A DNA stretch of 64,000 nt from positions 1 through 64,000 of the forward strand of contig DATAAZ010000026.1 in assembly GCA_036259875.1 (NCBI GenBank), read 5' to 3'. This document shows, one piece after another, positions 8,340-15,892 of the stretch (positions are counted from its first letter, which is position 1; every line of letters starts with the position of its first letter). Position numbers and translations under genes: made by a program. The notes beneath the pieces were generated by a model. That model was not told where the DNA came from, made no database searches, and saw nothing but the letters and a program-made list of their open reading frames with translations. This DNA comes from DATAAZ01 sp036259875. GTDB taxonomy: Bacteria; Actinomycetota; Thermoleophilia; Gaiellales; Gaiellaceae.

Positions 8340-8806
8340 CGCGCGACGGCGAGCTCGAGGTCGGCGCCCTCGAACTCGGCGAGGACGTTTCGGTAGCTCT
8401 CAGGGACCGGAAACGGACGTCGTTCCGCGAGGTCGACGAGCACGAGCGTCTGCTCGGCTGTGCACATGACGGTCCCGTCCGCGACGCGGACGGCGCAGTA
8501 CTCGGAGGCGACGCTCGACCGCCCGATCCGCCTCGTCCGGACGAAGACCTCCAGCAGGTCGTCGAAGCGCGCCGGCGCCTCGTAGAGCACCTCGCACGCG
8601 CGCATCACGAACTCGCAGTCGCCGAGCTCGTGGTCGAGGAGGCCGAGATGCCGCGAGTACTCGACCCGCGCGTGGTCGAAGTACGGGAGGTACCGGCCGT
8701 AGTAGACGATCCCCTGCGCGTCGGTATCCGAGAAGCCGACGCGGGTGTAGGCCGAGAACTTGAATGGAGGACGCCGCCGCGTCGGGTGGCCGAGCGAAAA
8801 CGTCAC
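8336..8806 (-). CDS. YbgC/FadM-type acyl-CoA thioesterase (4HBT hotdog fold)
   Basis: A 156-residue hotdog-fold thioesterase that hydrolyses acyl-CoA or 4-hydroxybenzoyl-CoA-like thioesters. The signature segment VGFSDTDAQGIVYYGRYLPY near residue 23 has the conserved catalytic aspartate of the DTDAQGIVYYG motif, followed by DHARVEYSRHLG. The rest of the family core (FVMRACEVLYEAPARFDDLL, RIGRSSV, LVLVDLAERRPFPVP) is intact. It starts with GTG at 8804-8806. A minus-strand -10 hexamer TAGCAT ends 6 bases upstream, giving a leaderless transcript that would also carry the downstream GAF gene. Confidence 0.88.
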   Translation of the reverse strand: MTFSLGHPTRRRPPFKFSAYTRVGFSDTDAQGIVYYGRYLPYFDHARVEYSRHLGLLDHELGDCEFVMRACEVLYEAPARFDDLLEVFVRTRRIGRSSVASEYCAVRVADGTVMCTAEQTLVLVDLAERRPFPVPESYRNVLAEFEGADLELAVAR

Positions 8807-8879
8807 GAGCCGATGCTAGCCGTGGCCGTCGTGGCACTCGACCGCGGCGCGATCCGAGGGCGATCGGTACGCCTCTCGG

Positions 8880-10256
8880 TCACGACCTAATCACCTCGAG
8901 CACCTCGTCGCGCTTGCGCTCCATGAGTTCCGCGTCGAGGGCTTCGAGGTTGAGGCGAAGGAGCGGCTCGGTGTTCGAGGGGCGAACGTTCATGTGCCAG
9001 TCGTCCGCGGTGACCTCGAGCCCGTCGATGTGCGAGACCCGTCCCTCGTCGGCGAAGCGCTCCTTCACCTCTTGCAGCTTGAGAGCCACGTCGTCCACGC
9101 GCGTGTTCAGTTCGCCGGTCAGGAAATAGCGCTCACGGAACGGACCGAGAAGGTCCGAGAGCGGACGTCCCTTCTTCGAGACGTGCTCGAGCATGAGAAG
9201 GGCCGGAATCGTCCCCGAGTCGGCCTGCGAGAAGTCGCGGAAGTAGTAGTGGCCCGAGACCTCCCCCGCGAATACGGCGCCCTCCTCGCGCATCCGGTGC
9301 TTGATGAAGGCGTGACCGACGCGGTTCACGAGCGGCGTGCCGCCCGCGCGTCTGATCGCGTCCGAAACGGCCCAACTCGCGCGGACGTCGTAAATCACCT
9401 TGGCGCCCGGCTCCTTCTCGAGCATTACCTCCGCGAGGAGCGCGGTCACGAAGTCGCCCGGGACGAACTCGCCGGTGTCGTCCACGAAGAAGCAGCGATC
9501 CGCATCGCCGTCGAACGCGATCCCGAGGTCGGCGCGCTCCTCGAGCACCTTGCTGACGAGGAACTCGCGGTTCTCGGGGAGGAGCGGGTTCGGCTCGTGG
9601 TTCGGGAACGTTCCGTCCGGCTCGAAGAAGCAGCGAATCGCGTTGACGGGGAGGCGCTCGAGGATCGGCGGGAGCATCGCGCCCGCCATCCCGTTCGCCG
9701 CGTCGATCACGACTCGAAGCGGCTTCATCGTGCGCACGTCGACGAACGAAAGGACGCGGTCGACGAAGGCCGGGTAGACGTCTCGTCGCTCGATCTGCCC
9801 GCGCCTGGCGCGGCCCGGGGGCTGTCGCTCCGACGGGCCGCGTGACAGGTCGGCCACGGCCGTCGCCCGGTCGCGGATATCCAGGAGACCCGACTCGCCG
9901 CCGACGGGAAGCGCGCCCCGGCGGACGATCTTCATGCCCGTGTATTCCTTCGGGTTGTGCGACGCCGTGACGGCGACGCCCCCGTCGAGACCGAGCTCGC
10001 CCACGGCGAAATAGACCATCTCGGTGCCGACCATCCCGATTTCGACGACGTCCGCGCCCGCGTCGGCGGCACCGTGGACGAACGCCTCCGCCATCGCCGG
10101 CCCGGAGACGCGCATGTCGCGCCCGACCGCGATCGCGCGCGGCTCGAAGACCTCCGCGTACGCCCGGCCGATCCGGTAGGCGCCGTCCTCGTCGAGCTCG
10201 CTCGGGTAGATGCCGCGGACGTCGTACGCCTTGAACACCTTCGGATCGAGCGCCAC
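8880..10256 (-). CDS. manB: Phosphomannomutase/phosphoglucomutase
   Basis: A 458-residue alpha-D-phosphohexomutase interconverting hexose 1- and 6-phosphates for cell-wall and exopolysaccharide precursors. Four signature loops are visible: the phosphoserine loop VTASHNPKEYTG (about 95), the metal loop FDGDADRCFF (about 250), the sugar-recognition loop GEVSGHYYFRD (about 335), and the phosphate-binding loop RPSNTEPLLRLN near the C-terminus. Mammalian/bacterial PMM/PGMs of this subtype have the same length. The GTG at 10254-10256 is preferred because a -10 hexamer TAGGAT (minus strand 10270-10265) ends 8 bases upstream, and the conserved VFKAYDVRGIYP N-terminus follows at once. Confidence 0.93.
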   Translation of the reverse strand: MALDPKVFKAYDVRGIYPSELDEDGAYRIGRAYAEVFEPRAIAVGRDMRVSGPAMAEAFVHGAADAGADVVEIGMVGTEMVYFAVGELGLDGGVAVTASHNPKEYTGMKIVRRGALPVGGESGLLDIRDRATAVADLSRGPSERQPPGRARRGQIERRDVYPAFVDRVLSFVDVRTMKPLRVVIDAANGMAGAMLPPILERLPVNAIRCFFEPDGTFPNHEPNPLLPENREFLVSKVLEERADLGIAFDGDADRCFFVDDTGEFVPGDFVTALLAEVMLEKEPGAKVIYDVRASWAVSDAIRRAGGTPLVNRVGHAFIKHRMREEGAVFAGEVSGHYYFRDFSQADSGTIPALLMLEHVSKKGRPLSDLLGPFRERYFLTGELNTRVDDVALKLQEVKERFADEGRVSHIDGLEVTADDWHMNVRPSNTEPLLRLNLEALDAELMERKRDEVLEVIRS

Positions 10257-10417
10257 GGCTTGAGATCCTACGCTGGAGCGCCGTGACCCTCCGTTCGTCT
10301 CGCGCGCGCGCGGCACGAACGCCGCGCCACCCGCGCGCGCCGCCCCGGTACGCTGAACCGCGAGGGGAAACCAACGGGGTCCCCCGCGGGAGGTTCACGC
10401 GAGCCGCGCCGCGCTCG

Positions 10418-10882
10418 CTACGCGAGCCGCTTCTCGAACCAAACGGCCGCCCAGGGGTTCCTGTTGTAATCGGCGATCTCGCGATAGCCCGCCGAGCGAT
10501 AGAGCGCCTGCGCCTCCGGCATCCGGTCGCCCGTATCGAGCACGACGCGCGCGTAGCCGAGCTCCCGCGCGGCCGCCTCGAGCTCTGCGAGGATCCGGCG
10601 CGCCAGTCCGCGGCCGCGCGCGGCCGGCCGGACGTACATTCGTTTGATCTCGCCTGTGTCGTCGTCGAAGCGCCTCACGGTGCCGCAGCCCGCAGGCGAG
10701 CCGTCCACGTAAGCGACGAGGAAGCGCCCGGACGGCGGCGACATCTCGACGTCGCTCGCACTCGACCCGGACGTCGGCGACCAACCCGGGTAGCGAGCCG
10801 CGACCTCGGCGTAGTACTCGGCAAGGAGCGTCGCGCCCGGCGCGGCGCCGGGCGGCTCGGGACGAACGACTACCTCGGCCAC
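10418..10882 (-). CDS. GNAT family N-acetyltransferase
   Basis: A 154-residue GCN5-related acetyltransferase. The acetyl-CoA-binding motif A is clear: IKRMYVRPAARGRGLARRIL, near residue 95 (R/Q-x-x-G-x-G/A). It is followed by the motif B segment ARELGYARVVLDTGDRMPEA and the terminal ALYRSAGYREI. The acceptor substrate cannot be predicted. The GTG at 10880-10882 is chosen because it lies just inside the end of the upstream HIT gene (13-base overlap), as expected for a coupled pair, and no better start exists in the conserved region. Confidence 0.85.
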   Translation of the reverse strand: MAEVVVRPEPPGAAPGATLLAEYYAEVAARYPGWSPTSGSSASDVEMSPPSGRFLVAYVDGSPAGCGTVRRFDDDTGEIKRMYVRPAARGRGLARRILAELEAAARELGYARVVLDTGDRMPEAQALYRSAGYREIADYNRNPWAAVWFEKRLA

Positions 10883-11358
10883 GCGTCGGCGAGCTTGCGG
10901 CGCGTCTCCTCGAGCGCCTCGGGCATGACCTTGACGTCGGCGAGCACCGGCATGAAATTCGTGTCGCCCGCCCAGCGCGGAACGACGTGGAGGTGGACAT
11001 GGTCGACGATCCCCGCTCCGGCGATCCGCCCCAGATTCCATCCGAGGTTGAAGCCCTGCGGGCGCATCGTCTCCGCCAAGACCCCGAGCGCGACCGACGC
11101 GAGACGGTGCACCTCGAGGGCCTCCTCCGCCGAGAGGCCGCCGAACTCGGCCTCGTGCCGCACGGGCGAGACCATCAAGTGGCCGGACGCGTACGGGAAG
11201 CGGTTGAGGAGCACGAACGCGCGCTCGCCGCGCGAGACGACGAGCGCGTCCGCATCGTTCCCGCCTTCGTCCGCGGCGGCACGGCAGAAGATGCAGGCGT
11301 CGAGGTCGTCGGCCTGCCGGATGTATTCGAGCCGCCAGGGTGCCCAGAGTTGACGCAC
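10870..11358 (-). CDS. HIT family hydrolase
   Basis: A 162-residue histidine-triad protein of the Fhit/diadenosine-polyphosphate hydrolase branch. The catalytic triad is in DHVHLHVVPRW (H-x-H-x-H) near residue 118. Upstream are CIFCRAA, a zinc/structural cysteine motif typical of actinobacterial HIT proteins such as Rv2613c-like Ap4A phosphorylases, and NRFPYASGHLMVSPVRH. The start GTG at 11356-11358 gives the usual N-terminus with APWRLEYI. GATACA ends 8 bases upstream as a possible leaderless -10. It is followed by the GNAT gene with a 13-base overlap. Confidence 0.9.
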   Translation of the reverse strand: MRQLWAPWRLEYIRQADDLDACIFCRAAADEGGNDADALVVSRGERAFVLLNRFPYASGHLMVSPVRHEAEFGGLSAEEALEVHRLASVALGVLAETMRPQGFNLGWNLGRIAGAGIVDHVHLHVVPRWAGDTNFMPVLADVKVMPEALEETRRKLADAWPR

Positions 11359-11729
11359 GACCCGCTTGTATCAGCTCGGCGGCCCGACGGCCTGCCACAC
11401 GTCCGGCAGGATCGTGGCGAGCTCGCCGGCTCGAGTGACTCCCACTCGTGGCGTGGCGCCGCTTCAGAACCAACCTCGGCGCGTTGCGAGCCCTCGTCGG
11501 CGACTCGACGGACCCGTCGCGGTGTGGCTTCGGGTGCTTTCGCGCTTCCTTACGGGCGCGAGCCCGCATGGTTACTCAGAGCCACCGCTTCCAGCGGAAG
11601 AACGGCCTATCACGGCGGATAGACGGATTCGCATGGTTGAGCGAAAACTAGAGTGCCGTATCCGCTGTCAAGGTCGTGGAATCGCGTCCCCGTGTGGTCT
11701 CGGTTTGGTCTCGGGAGTAGCGTCTCGCC
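11359..11729. other. Non-coding stretch with CorA-tail direct repeat
   Basis: No convincing gene is visible in these 371 bases on either strand. They hold a CGGGC-GCGA-GCCCG hairpin at 11553-11567, the first 42-bp direct repeat (11563-11604), and the leaderless -10 TAGCGT (11718-11723) of the next gene. Codon structure in all frames is poor. Confidence 0.5.
11563..11604 (+). repeat. Direct repeat, left copy (duplicated 3' end of corA)
   Basis: A 42-base segment that matches 14216-14257 at 39 positions; the last 25 bases are identical. On the minus strand it still encodes FFRWKRWL and a stop, the C-terminus of CorA, although no CorA sequence precedes it here. The two copies are in the same orientation and enclose the accessory patch 11605-14215, like the ends of an integrated element that used a gene 3' end as target. 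Confidence 0.6.
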
Positions 11730-12475
11730 GTGCTCGTCTACGCCGTCATCAGCGACGGGACGGAGCAGGCCGTCGAGCTCTTCGTCCGTCGCGACGACGC
11801 CGAGCGCTTCCTCGAGACCGTCCTCGCCGACGCGTCGCAGCGGACGCCGGAGACGCATGCTTGCGGGACGCCGCCCGCAGGAGGAAGCTGTCGCGATGAG
11901 CCGCACTGCGCTGCGGCGCACGGCCGTCAGCTGGGTTATCGCTGGAGCCGTCCTCGTGCTCCTCGCCGTCGCAGGTGTCGATGCGCTTCGCTCCTCGGGT
12001 GACAGAGCCTCCGCGCCGGCGACGCGGTCGACGACGGCCGCGGAAGGCATCAGGAGCAGGCCGCCTTGCTCGCCCGAGCAGACCGACGTGACCTTCGAGT
12101 TTCGCGGTCGCGTCGCGACGAACGTCGTGCGACACGTCGGCGGCGGTGAGTGTGTTCTGCCCTACCTCTCCGTCGTCCTGACGATTGACGATCACGCGGG
12201 AACCAGGATCTTTTCGAGTCGCCGCCCGTCCGCCTTGTGGGGCGTCCTCGCGCCGGGCTCGGTGCAGGATTCCCACTTTCGCGTCCCCGACGCCGTGCCG
12301 GGCTGCGCGCGGGGAGGCCCTTTCGACGTACGCGCGACTGTCGGAAGCTACTCCGCTCATCGGGAGCTCTCCGCCAACGAGCTCGCGTGTGACGCCGACT
12401 ACGCGTCGCGTTCAGGTCCAGGCTGAACTAGCCGGGCGGCTTCTCATCGAGCCCGTCGAGCTCGACCGGCCCTGA
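11730..12475 (+). pseudogene. Copy 3 of the MLVYAV family, split by a ~590-bp insertion
   Basis: From GTG 11730 the reading is MLVYAVISDGTEQAVELFV, RRDDAERFLETVLAD, up to about 11835, closely matching copy 2 at 1155-1311. The family's C-terminal half reappears at about 12424-12475 as AELAGRLLIEPVELDRP and a stop. The 590 bases between contain a complete membrane-anchored ORF (11896-12426). A 9-base direct repeat ACGCGTCGC occurs at each side of the inserted stretch (11833-11841 and 12402-12410), as a possible duplication. The leaderless -10 TAGCGT ends 6 bases before the GTG. As it stands, the N-terminal part would run on in frame to 12002. Confidence 0.5.
11896..12426 (+). CDS. Membrane-anchored or secreted hypothetical protein
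   Basis: A 176-residue protein. The N-terminus MSRTALRRTAVSWVIAGAVL begins an uncleaved anchor or signal segment (hydrophobic to about residue 28, AGAVLVLLAVAGV), followed by a Ser/Ala/Thr-rich linker and an extracytoplasmic domain of about 120 residues. Four cysteines are spread in the domain (PPCSPE, GECVLP, PGCARG, LACDAD), suggesting two disulfides. The beta-rich sequence TFEFRGRVATNVVRHVGGGEC resembles an Ig-like or DUF4232-type exported domain, but I cannot assign it. AGGA at 11882-11885 lies 10 bases before the ATG. The gene sits inside the split copy 3 of the small family. Confidence 0.6.
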   Translation: MSRTALRRTAVSWVIAGAVLVLLAVAGVDALRSSGDRASAPATRSTTAAEGIRSRPPCSPEQTDVTFEFRGRVATNVVRHVGGGECVLPYLSVVLTIDDHAGTRIFSSRRPSALWGVLAPGSVQDSHFRVPDAVPGCARGGPFDVRATVGSYSAHRELSANELACDADYASRSGPG

Positions 12476-12601
12476 GACCCGGCCGTTCTTGCGCGGCGTT
12501 GTGCCCCCGCGATGCCGAATTGCGCCGTACGTTGCAAACTCGGCGTTCGAAGGCGTAGGGTCGTCCGCGCAGGGAATCGACCTACGATCGAAGGAGGTCT
12601 G

Positions 12602-12883
12602 ATGAGCTACATCGTGGCCGTTCACGACATCTCGGATCCGGAGCGATTCTGGGGAGCAGCGGATCCGTCGAGGGAGTTCCCGCCAGGGATCGCCCTGCAC
12701 CAGTCGTATCCGCGCGAGGGCGGCACCCGGGCCGTCTGCCTCTGGGAGGCCGATTCGGTCGGTGCAGTTCGCGACCTCATCGAAAGCGTCGTGGGAGACG
12801 CGAGCAACAACGAGTTCTTCGAGGTCGACACAACCCACCCGGGACTGCGCGGTCTACCGACCGCAACAACCGCCGCTCGCTAA
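12602..12883 (+). CDS. Small ferredoxin-like-fold hypothetical protein
   Basis: A 93-residue soluble protein starting MSYIVAVHDISDPERFWGAA. It has a strong Shine-Dalgarno sequence (GGAGG at 12594-12598, 5 bases before the ATG), which fixes the start. The pattern beta-alpha-beta (PPGIALHQSYP, GTRAVCLWEADSVGAVRDLI) and a C-terminal NNEFFEVD segment look like small dimeric alpha/beta-barrel proteins found in actinobacteria (DUF4242/SCO4226-like group). The assignment is tentative and no catalytic residue is evident. A hairpin with an 8-bp stem (12901-12908 with 12923-12930) follows the stop and may end the transcript, although it lacks a T-tract. Confidence 0.65.
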   Translation: MSYIVAVHDISDPERFWGAADPSREFPPGIALHQSYPREGGTRAVCLWEADSVGAVRDLIESVVGDASNNEFFEVDTTHPGLRGLPTATTAAR

Positions 12884-13351
12884 GGAAGTTCGGGTCGGCA
12901 GCACGAGGCGCGGCACGGCGCCCCTCGTGCGGACGGCCCTGTGTCCACCGGAGGCGGCGAGAAGTCCGTCCATTTGGGGGGTTCCTTCCGTCTCAGTGGA
13001 GGGTGCCTTCCTCTCGCTGCTCGCTAGAAGGTGGCGTACGGGCCGCGTGCCCTGCGGCGGAACGTCGCCCGTCCCCAGGAGCCCGGCGGCTTTCGACCCC
13101 CGCCGCTCGGGCTCCTATGGGGTAAGGGGGTGAAGATCCCTATGAACATCGGCGGGAACTTTGAGTGGCCATCGCGCCACTCAGCTAGGCGATCGGCTTC
13201 GGCTCGAGCGGGTCGAGCTCGCACGCGTAGGGCGTACCGCCGGCGACAACCGCATCTTTAGGTACCCGGCGAGGTATCGGCGACCCGCGCTCATTCCGCG
13301 TGCGTCCCGTGGCGTGTGATGATCGTCACGCTTTCCGGCGAAAGGGGAATC
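12884..13351. other. Non-coding stretch with hairpin and small-family relic
   Basis: About 470 bases without a credible gene. Contents: the hairpin GCACGAGG...CCTCGTGC (12901-12930) after the preceding gene, a degenerate copy of the small-protein family (13180-13224), and an AAAGGGG ribosome-binding site (13341-13347) for the next gene. Some ORFs of 60-120 codons exist here, but they overlap each other and lack start signals. Confidence 0.5.
13180..13224 (+). pseudogene. Degenerate copy 4 of the small-protein family (C-terminus)
   Basis: The plus-strand frame reads TQLGDRLRLERVELAR, which aligns with ELAERLRLEPVELEA of the copy at 574-678. Only this C-terminal piece is recognisable, and the frame runs on past the usual stop. 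The similarity is short, so this is the weakest of the four copies. Confidence 0.35.
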
Positions 13352-14041
13352 GTGCGGCGCGCGCTCTTCGTGGTCCTTGTCGTAGTTGTCGGAGGAGGCT
13401 TCCTGGTCCCCGCGACATCCTCCCAGGCGACTGGGACGCCTCGGCTCGTCCCGGTTAGCGCGACGGTGGCGGGGTTGACCTACCGTCAGTGGGACGTCCG
13501 CTGGGGCAGGACGCAGGCCCTCACACCCGTCGGTGCGCCGAACTCGCTTGCTCTCACGCGGAGCGGTCGCCGCTGCGGTGTGCAGCTCGGCAACGTCCGT
13601 CTTATGCCCGTCTCGTTTGGTGGTCGCTTGACCGCACGGTGCACGATCCCCGCGGGAACGTTTCTCGTCGTTCCCGTGACCGGGTATCTCGCCTCGGGCG
13701 AGTCGCGGCGCGGGTTGCTCGCCGAAGCACGGGAAGCGTTCGAGGCGATCGAACGAGCGCGGCTGACCGTCAACGGCCGTACCGTCGAACCGCCCGGCCA
13801 CGTCGTTACGACTCCTGCGTACCGGGTCAACCTGCCGCGGCGCAACGGCCTCCGTGTCGCCGCCGGCCGAGACTGGCTTCTTTCCCGCGACTACTTCGCA
13901 ATTCTCTCGCCCCCCGCCGTAGGAACGCACACCGTCACGACCCTTGGCGTCGTCCGACCACCCGGACAGGCGCGCTTCTCCCTCGGCGTCACGTACCGGA
14001 TCACGGTGCAGACGGGAGCCGGACCGGGATTGACCGGGTAG
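13352..14041 (+). CDS. Secreted hypothetical protein
   Basis: A 229-residue exported protein. The GTG at 13352 is preferred over GTG 13316 and ATG 13319, because AAAGGGG at 13341-13347 is well placed and the protein then begins with a typical signal peptide (MRRALFVVLVVVVGGGFLVP, cleavage near ATSSQA). The mature part has two cysteines (GRRCGVQLGN, LTARCTIPAG), which could be paired, and ends in a beta-rich region. The segment LTYRQWDVRWGRTQAL near residue 45 is distinctive but unknown to me. No enzymatic motif is visible. It lies inside the direct-repeat-bounded accessory patch, so it may be acquired cargo. Confidence 0.65.
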   Translation: MRRALFVVLVVVVGGGFLVPATSSQATGTPRLVPVSATVAGLTYRQWDVRWGRTQALTPVGAPNSLALTRSGRRCGVQLGNVRLMPVSFGGRLTARCTIPAGTFLVVPVTGYLASGESRRGLLAEAREAFEAIERARLTVNGRTVEPPGHVVTTPAYRVNLPRRNGLRVAAGRDWLLSRDYFAILSPPAVGTHTVTTLGVVRPPGQARFSLGVTYRITVQTGAGPGLTG

Positions 14042-14196
14042 CGAACCGCGACGAGACGATCGCGCCCCCGCCCGCCAGTAGGCGCGGCCGCCGCGCCCGA
14101 CGATGCGATCCGGCCGACTTGACTCCAGAGGCGGAGCTTCGCTCCGTGCTACTTCCCCGGACGTTGTAGCGGTGTGATCCCCGTGGGGTCTCAGGC

Positions 14197-14214
14197 TTTC
14201 ACGACGTCGTGAAA
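14197..14214. repeat. Perfect 18-bp palindrome between convergent genes
   Basis: TTTCACGACGTCGTGAAA is its own reverse complement. It lies between the stop of the secreted-protein gene (14041) and the stop of corA (14229), directly beside the right direct repeat. It could be a bidirectional terminator stem (a CGGAGC-TTC-GCTCCG hairpin also lies nearby, at about 14131-14145) or a protein-binding operator. Confidence 0.45.
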
Positions 14215-14215
14215 A

Positions 14216-14257
14216 CCCGCATGGTTCCTTACAGCCACCGCTTCCAGCGGAAGAACG
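14216..14257 (+). repeat. Direct repeat, right copy (3' end of corA)
   Basis: This is the counterpart of 11563-11604: 39 of 42 positions match and the last 25 are identical. It covers the last nine codons of corA plus 13 bases beyond the stop, in the functional gene copy. Confidence 0.6.
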
Positions 14258-15227
14258 AGAGGAGTCCCGCGAGCATCGCCACGAGGATGCCGAGGATGAC
14301 CCAGAACGCCTCCCGCGTCCCCTCGCCCGGGAAGAGGACGTTCATTCCGAAGACGCTCGCGATCAGCGTCAGCGGCAGGAAGAAGACGGTGAAGACCGTG
14401 AGGATCTGGAGGCGGTACTGCTGCCGGTGCGAGATGACGGACTCGTTCGTCGACTCGAGCCCCTCGACGACCTCTTTGTAGTTGTCCAGCAGGTCGTCGA
14501 TCCGCTCGGCGGCGTCAACGATGTCGTCGAAGTAGAGCTCGAGGTCCTGGGGCAGGAACCGCTGCGTGTGGCGCTCGAGAGCGCGAAGCGTGGCGCGCTC
14601 GGGCTTCACGATCTTGCGGTAGGAGATGATCTCCTGCTTCGCGTTCGAGATGTCGCGAACGATCTCGTCGCTTCGGCCCTCGAACATCTCGTCTTCGATC
14701 GCGTCGAGCTTGTGCGCGATCTTGTCGAGGATCGGGAAGCAGTAATCGAAGAGGTCGTCGAGGACGTGGTAGAGGAGGTAGCCGGACCCCTTCGAGAAGA
14801 GGTCTTCGCGCCGCGCCTCGTCTTCCTCGCAACGGCGGAAGAGGTACGTCACCGGCGTCAGCTCGACGTTCGGGAGCGTGATCAGGAAGTCGTGGCCGAG
14901 GAAGAGGTCGAGCTCGGCCGCGTTCAGGCGCTGGACGACCTTGTCGTAGAACGGGAAGTGGAGGACGACGAAGAGGTAGTCCGGGTACTCGTCGATCTTG
15001 GGCCGCTGCCGCTTGGAGAGGACGTCCTCGACGTCGAGCTCGTGAAAGCCGAAGCGCTGCCGAAGCGCCTCCGCCTCGAGCGAGGTGGGCTCGTCGACGT
15101 GAACCCAGGTGAGGCCGTTAGCCGAAACCTCGACGATGCGCGGCTCGGCCCGCACAGCGAGCTCGCCGGTCGCGCCGCCCGCGCGCCCGCGCCTGATCCT
15201 CGGCCGTGGAAGGGTGGGCCGTGCCAT
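14229..15227 (-). CDS. corA: CorA-type magnesium/cobalt transporter
   Basis: A 332-residue CorA family divalent-cation channel. The long soluble N-terminal funnel domain (DVLSKRQRPKIDEYPDYLFV, then the helical NYKEVVEGLESTNESVISHR region) is followed by two membrane helices. The first ends in the family signature SVFGMNV (GMN), and the second is FWVILGILVAMLAGLLSFF with the basic tail RWKRWL. Length and order are typical. AGGAG lies about 13 bases upstream of the ATG, so the start is plausible but not certain. The 3' end of the gene is duplicated at 11563-11604. Confidence 0.93.
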   Translation of the reverse strand: MARPTLPRPRIRRGRAGGATGELAVRAEPRIVEVSANGLTWVHVDEPTSLEAEALRQRFGFHELDVEDVLSKRQRPKIDEYPDYLFVVLHFPFYDKVVQRLNAAELDLFLGHDFLITLPNVELTPVTYLFRRCEEDEARREDLFSKGSGYLLYHVLDDLFDYCFPILDKIAHKLDAIEDEMFEGRSDEIVRDISNAKQEIISYRKIVKPERATLRALERHTQRFLPQDLELYFDDIVDAAERIDDLLDNYKEVVEGLESTNESVISHRQQYRLQILTVFTVFFLPLTLIASVFGMNVLFPGEGTREAFWVILGILVAMLAGLLSFFRWKRWL

Positions 15228-15330
15228 GGGTACTTAGGGGCTCCTCTGCTCGCATCGTCGGTTCTCGGAGTCTACCCCGAACCCTGCGGCCGACTCGCAG
15301 CGCAGAGATGACCGTGGCAAGACGGGGAGA

Positions 15331-15403
15331 TGCGCCTGGCAGGATTCGAACCTGCGACCTTGCGCTCCGGAGGCGCACGCTCTATCCCCTGAGCTACAGG
15401 CGC
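15331..15403 (-). tRNA. tRNA-Arg (anticodon CCG)
   Basis: The minus strand folds as a complete 73-nt tRNA. The acceptor stem GCGCCTG pairs with CAGGCGC, with discriminator A. The D arm is AGCTCAGGGGATAGAGC. The anticodon stem TGCGC/GCGCA encloses loop CTCCGGA with anticodon CCG, and the T arm contains GGTTCGAATCC. CCA is not encoded. It reads CGG arginine codons, which are common in this GC-rich sequence. Confidence 0.95.
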
Positions 15404-15477
15404 GTCAGCGCCGCCAGTGTAGCCCGCCCGATCTAGCATCGCGGTGCCGTCGCCGTCCAGTCAAAGGGAGGCTCCCG

Positions 15478-15858
15478 ATGCTCAAGGAGTTCCGCGATTT
15501 CCTGTTGCGCGGCAATATCGTCGAGCTCGCCGTCGCGTTCGTCATGGGGCTCGCGTTCGCCGCGATCGTCAACTCGCTCGTGGAGAACCTGCTGATGCCC
15601 GTCGTCAGCATGGTGATCGGTGAGCCCGACTTCCGCGGCCTCACGTTCACGATCAACGACTCGGTGTTCCGCTACGGCGCCTTCCTCACCGACGCGATCC
15701 AGTTCGTCGCGATCGCCGCAGCCGTGTTCTTCTTCGTCGTCAAGCCCGTGAATGCGCTGTTGACTCGCCTACACGGGCCCGTGGAGGAGGGTCTGCCCGA
15801 CGAGGAGCGCCGACATCAGGAGCTCCTCGCTGCGCTGGGTCAAATCGCCGCGCGCTGA
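15478..15858 (+). CDS. mscL: Large-conductance mechanosensitive channel MscL
   Basis: A 126-residue channel that opens under membrane tension to release solutes during osmotic downshock. The N-terminal amphipathic segment MLKEFRDFLLRGNIVELAVA is the family signature. TM1 follows (AFVMGLAFAAIVNSLVENLL), then a periplasmic loop, TM2 (AIQFVAIAAAVFFFVVKPVN) and a cytoplasmic helix rich in Glu. The gene has a Shine-Dalgarno sequence (AGGGAGG at 15464-15470) about 7 bases before the ATG, unlike many neighbours. It is transcribed away from the tRNA-Arg. Confidence 0.95.
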   Translation: MLKEFRDFLLRGNIVELAVAFVMGLAFAAIVNSLVENLLMPVVSMVIGEPDFRGLTFTINDSVFRYGAFLTDAIQFVAIAAAVFFFVVKPVNALLTRLHGPVEEGLPDEERRHQELLAALGQIAAR

Positions 15859-15892
15859 GCACGGGAGCCAGGTTCGGGACTAGGCTAGCCTG

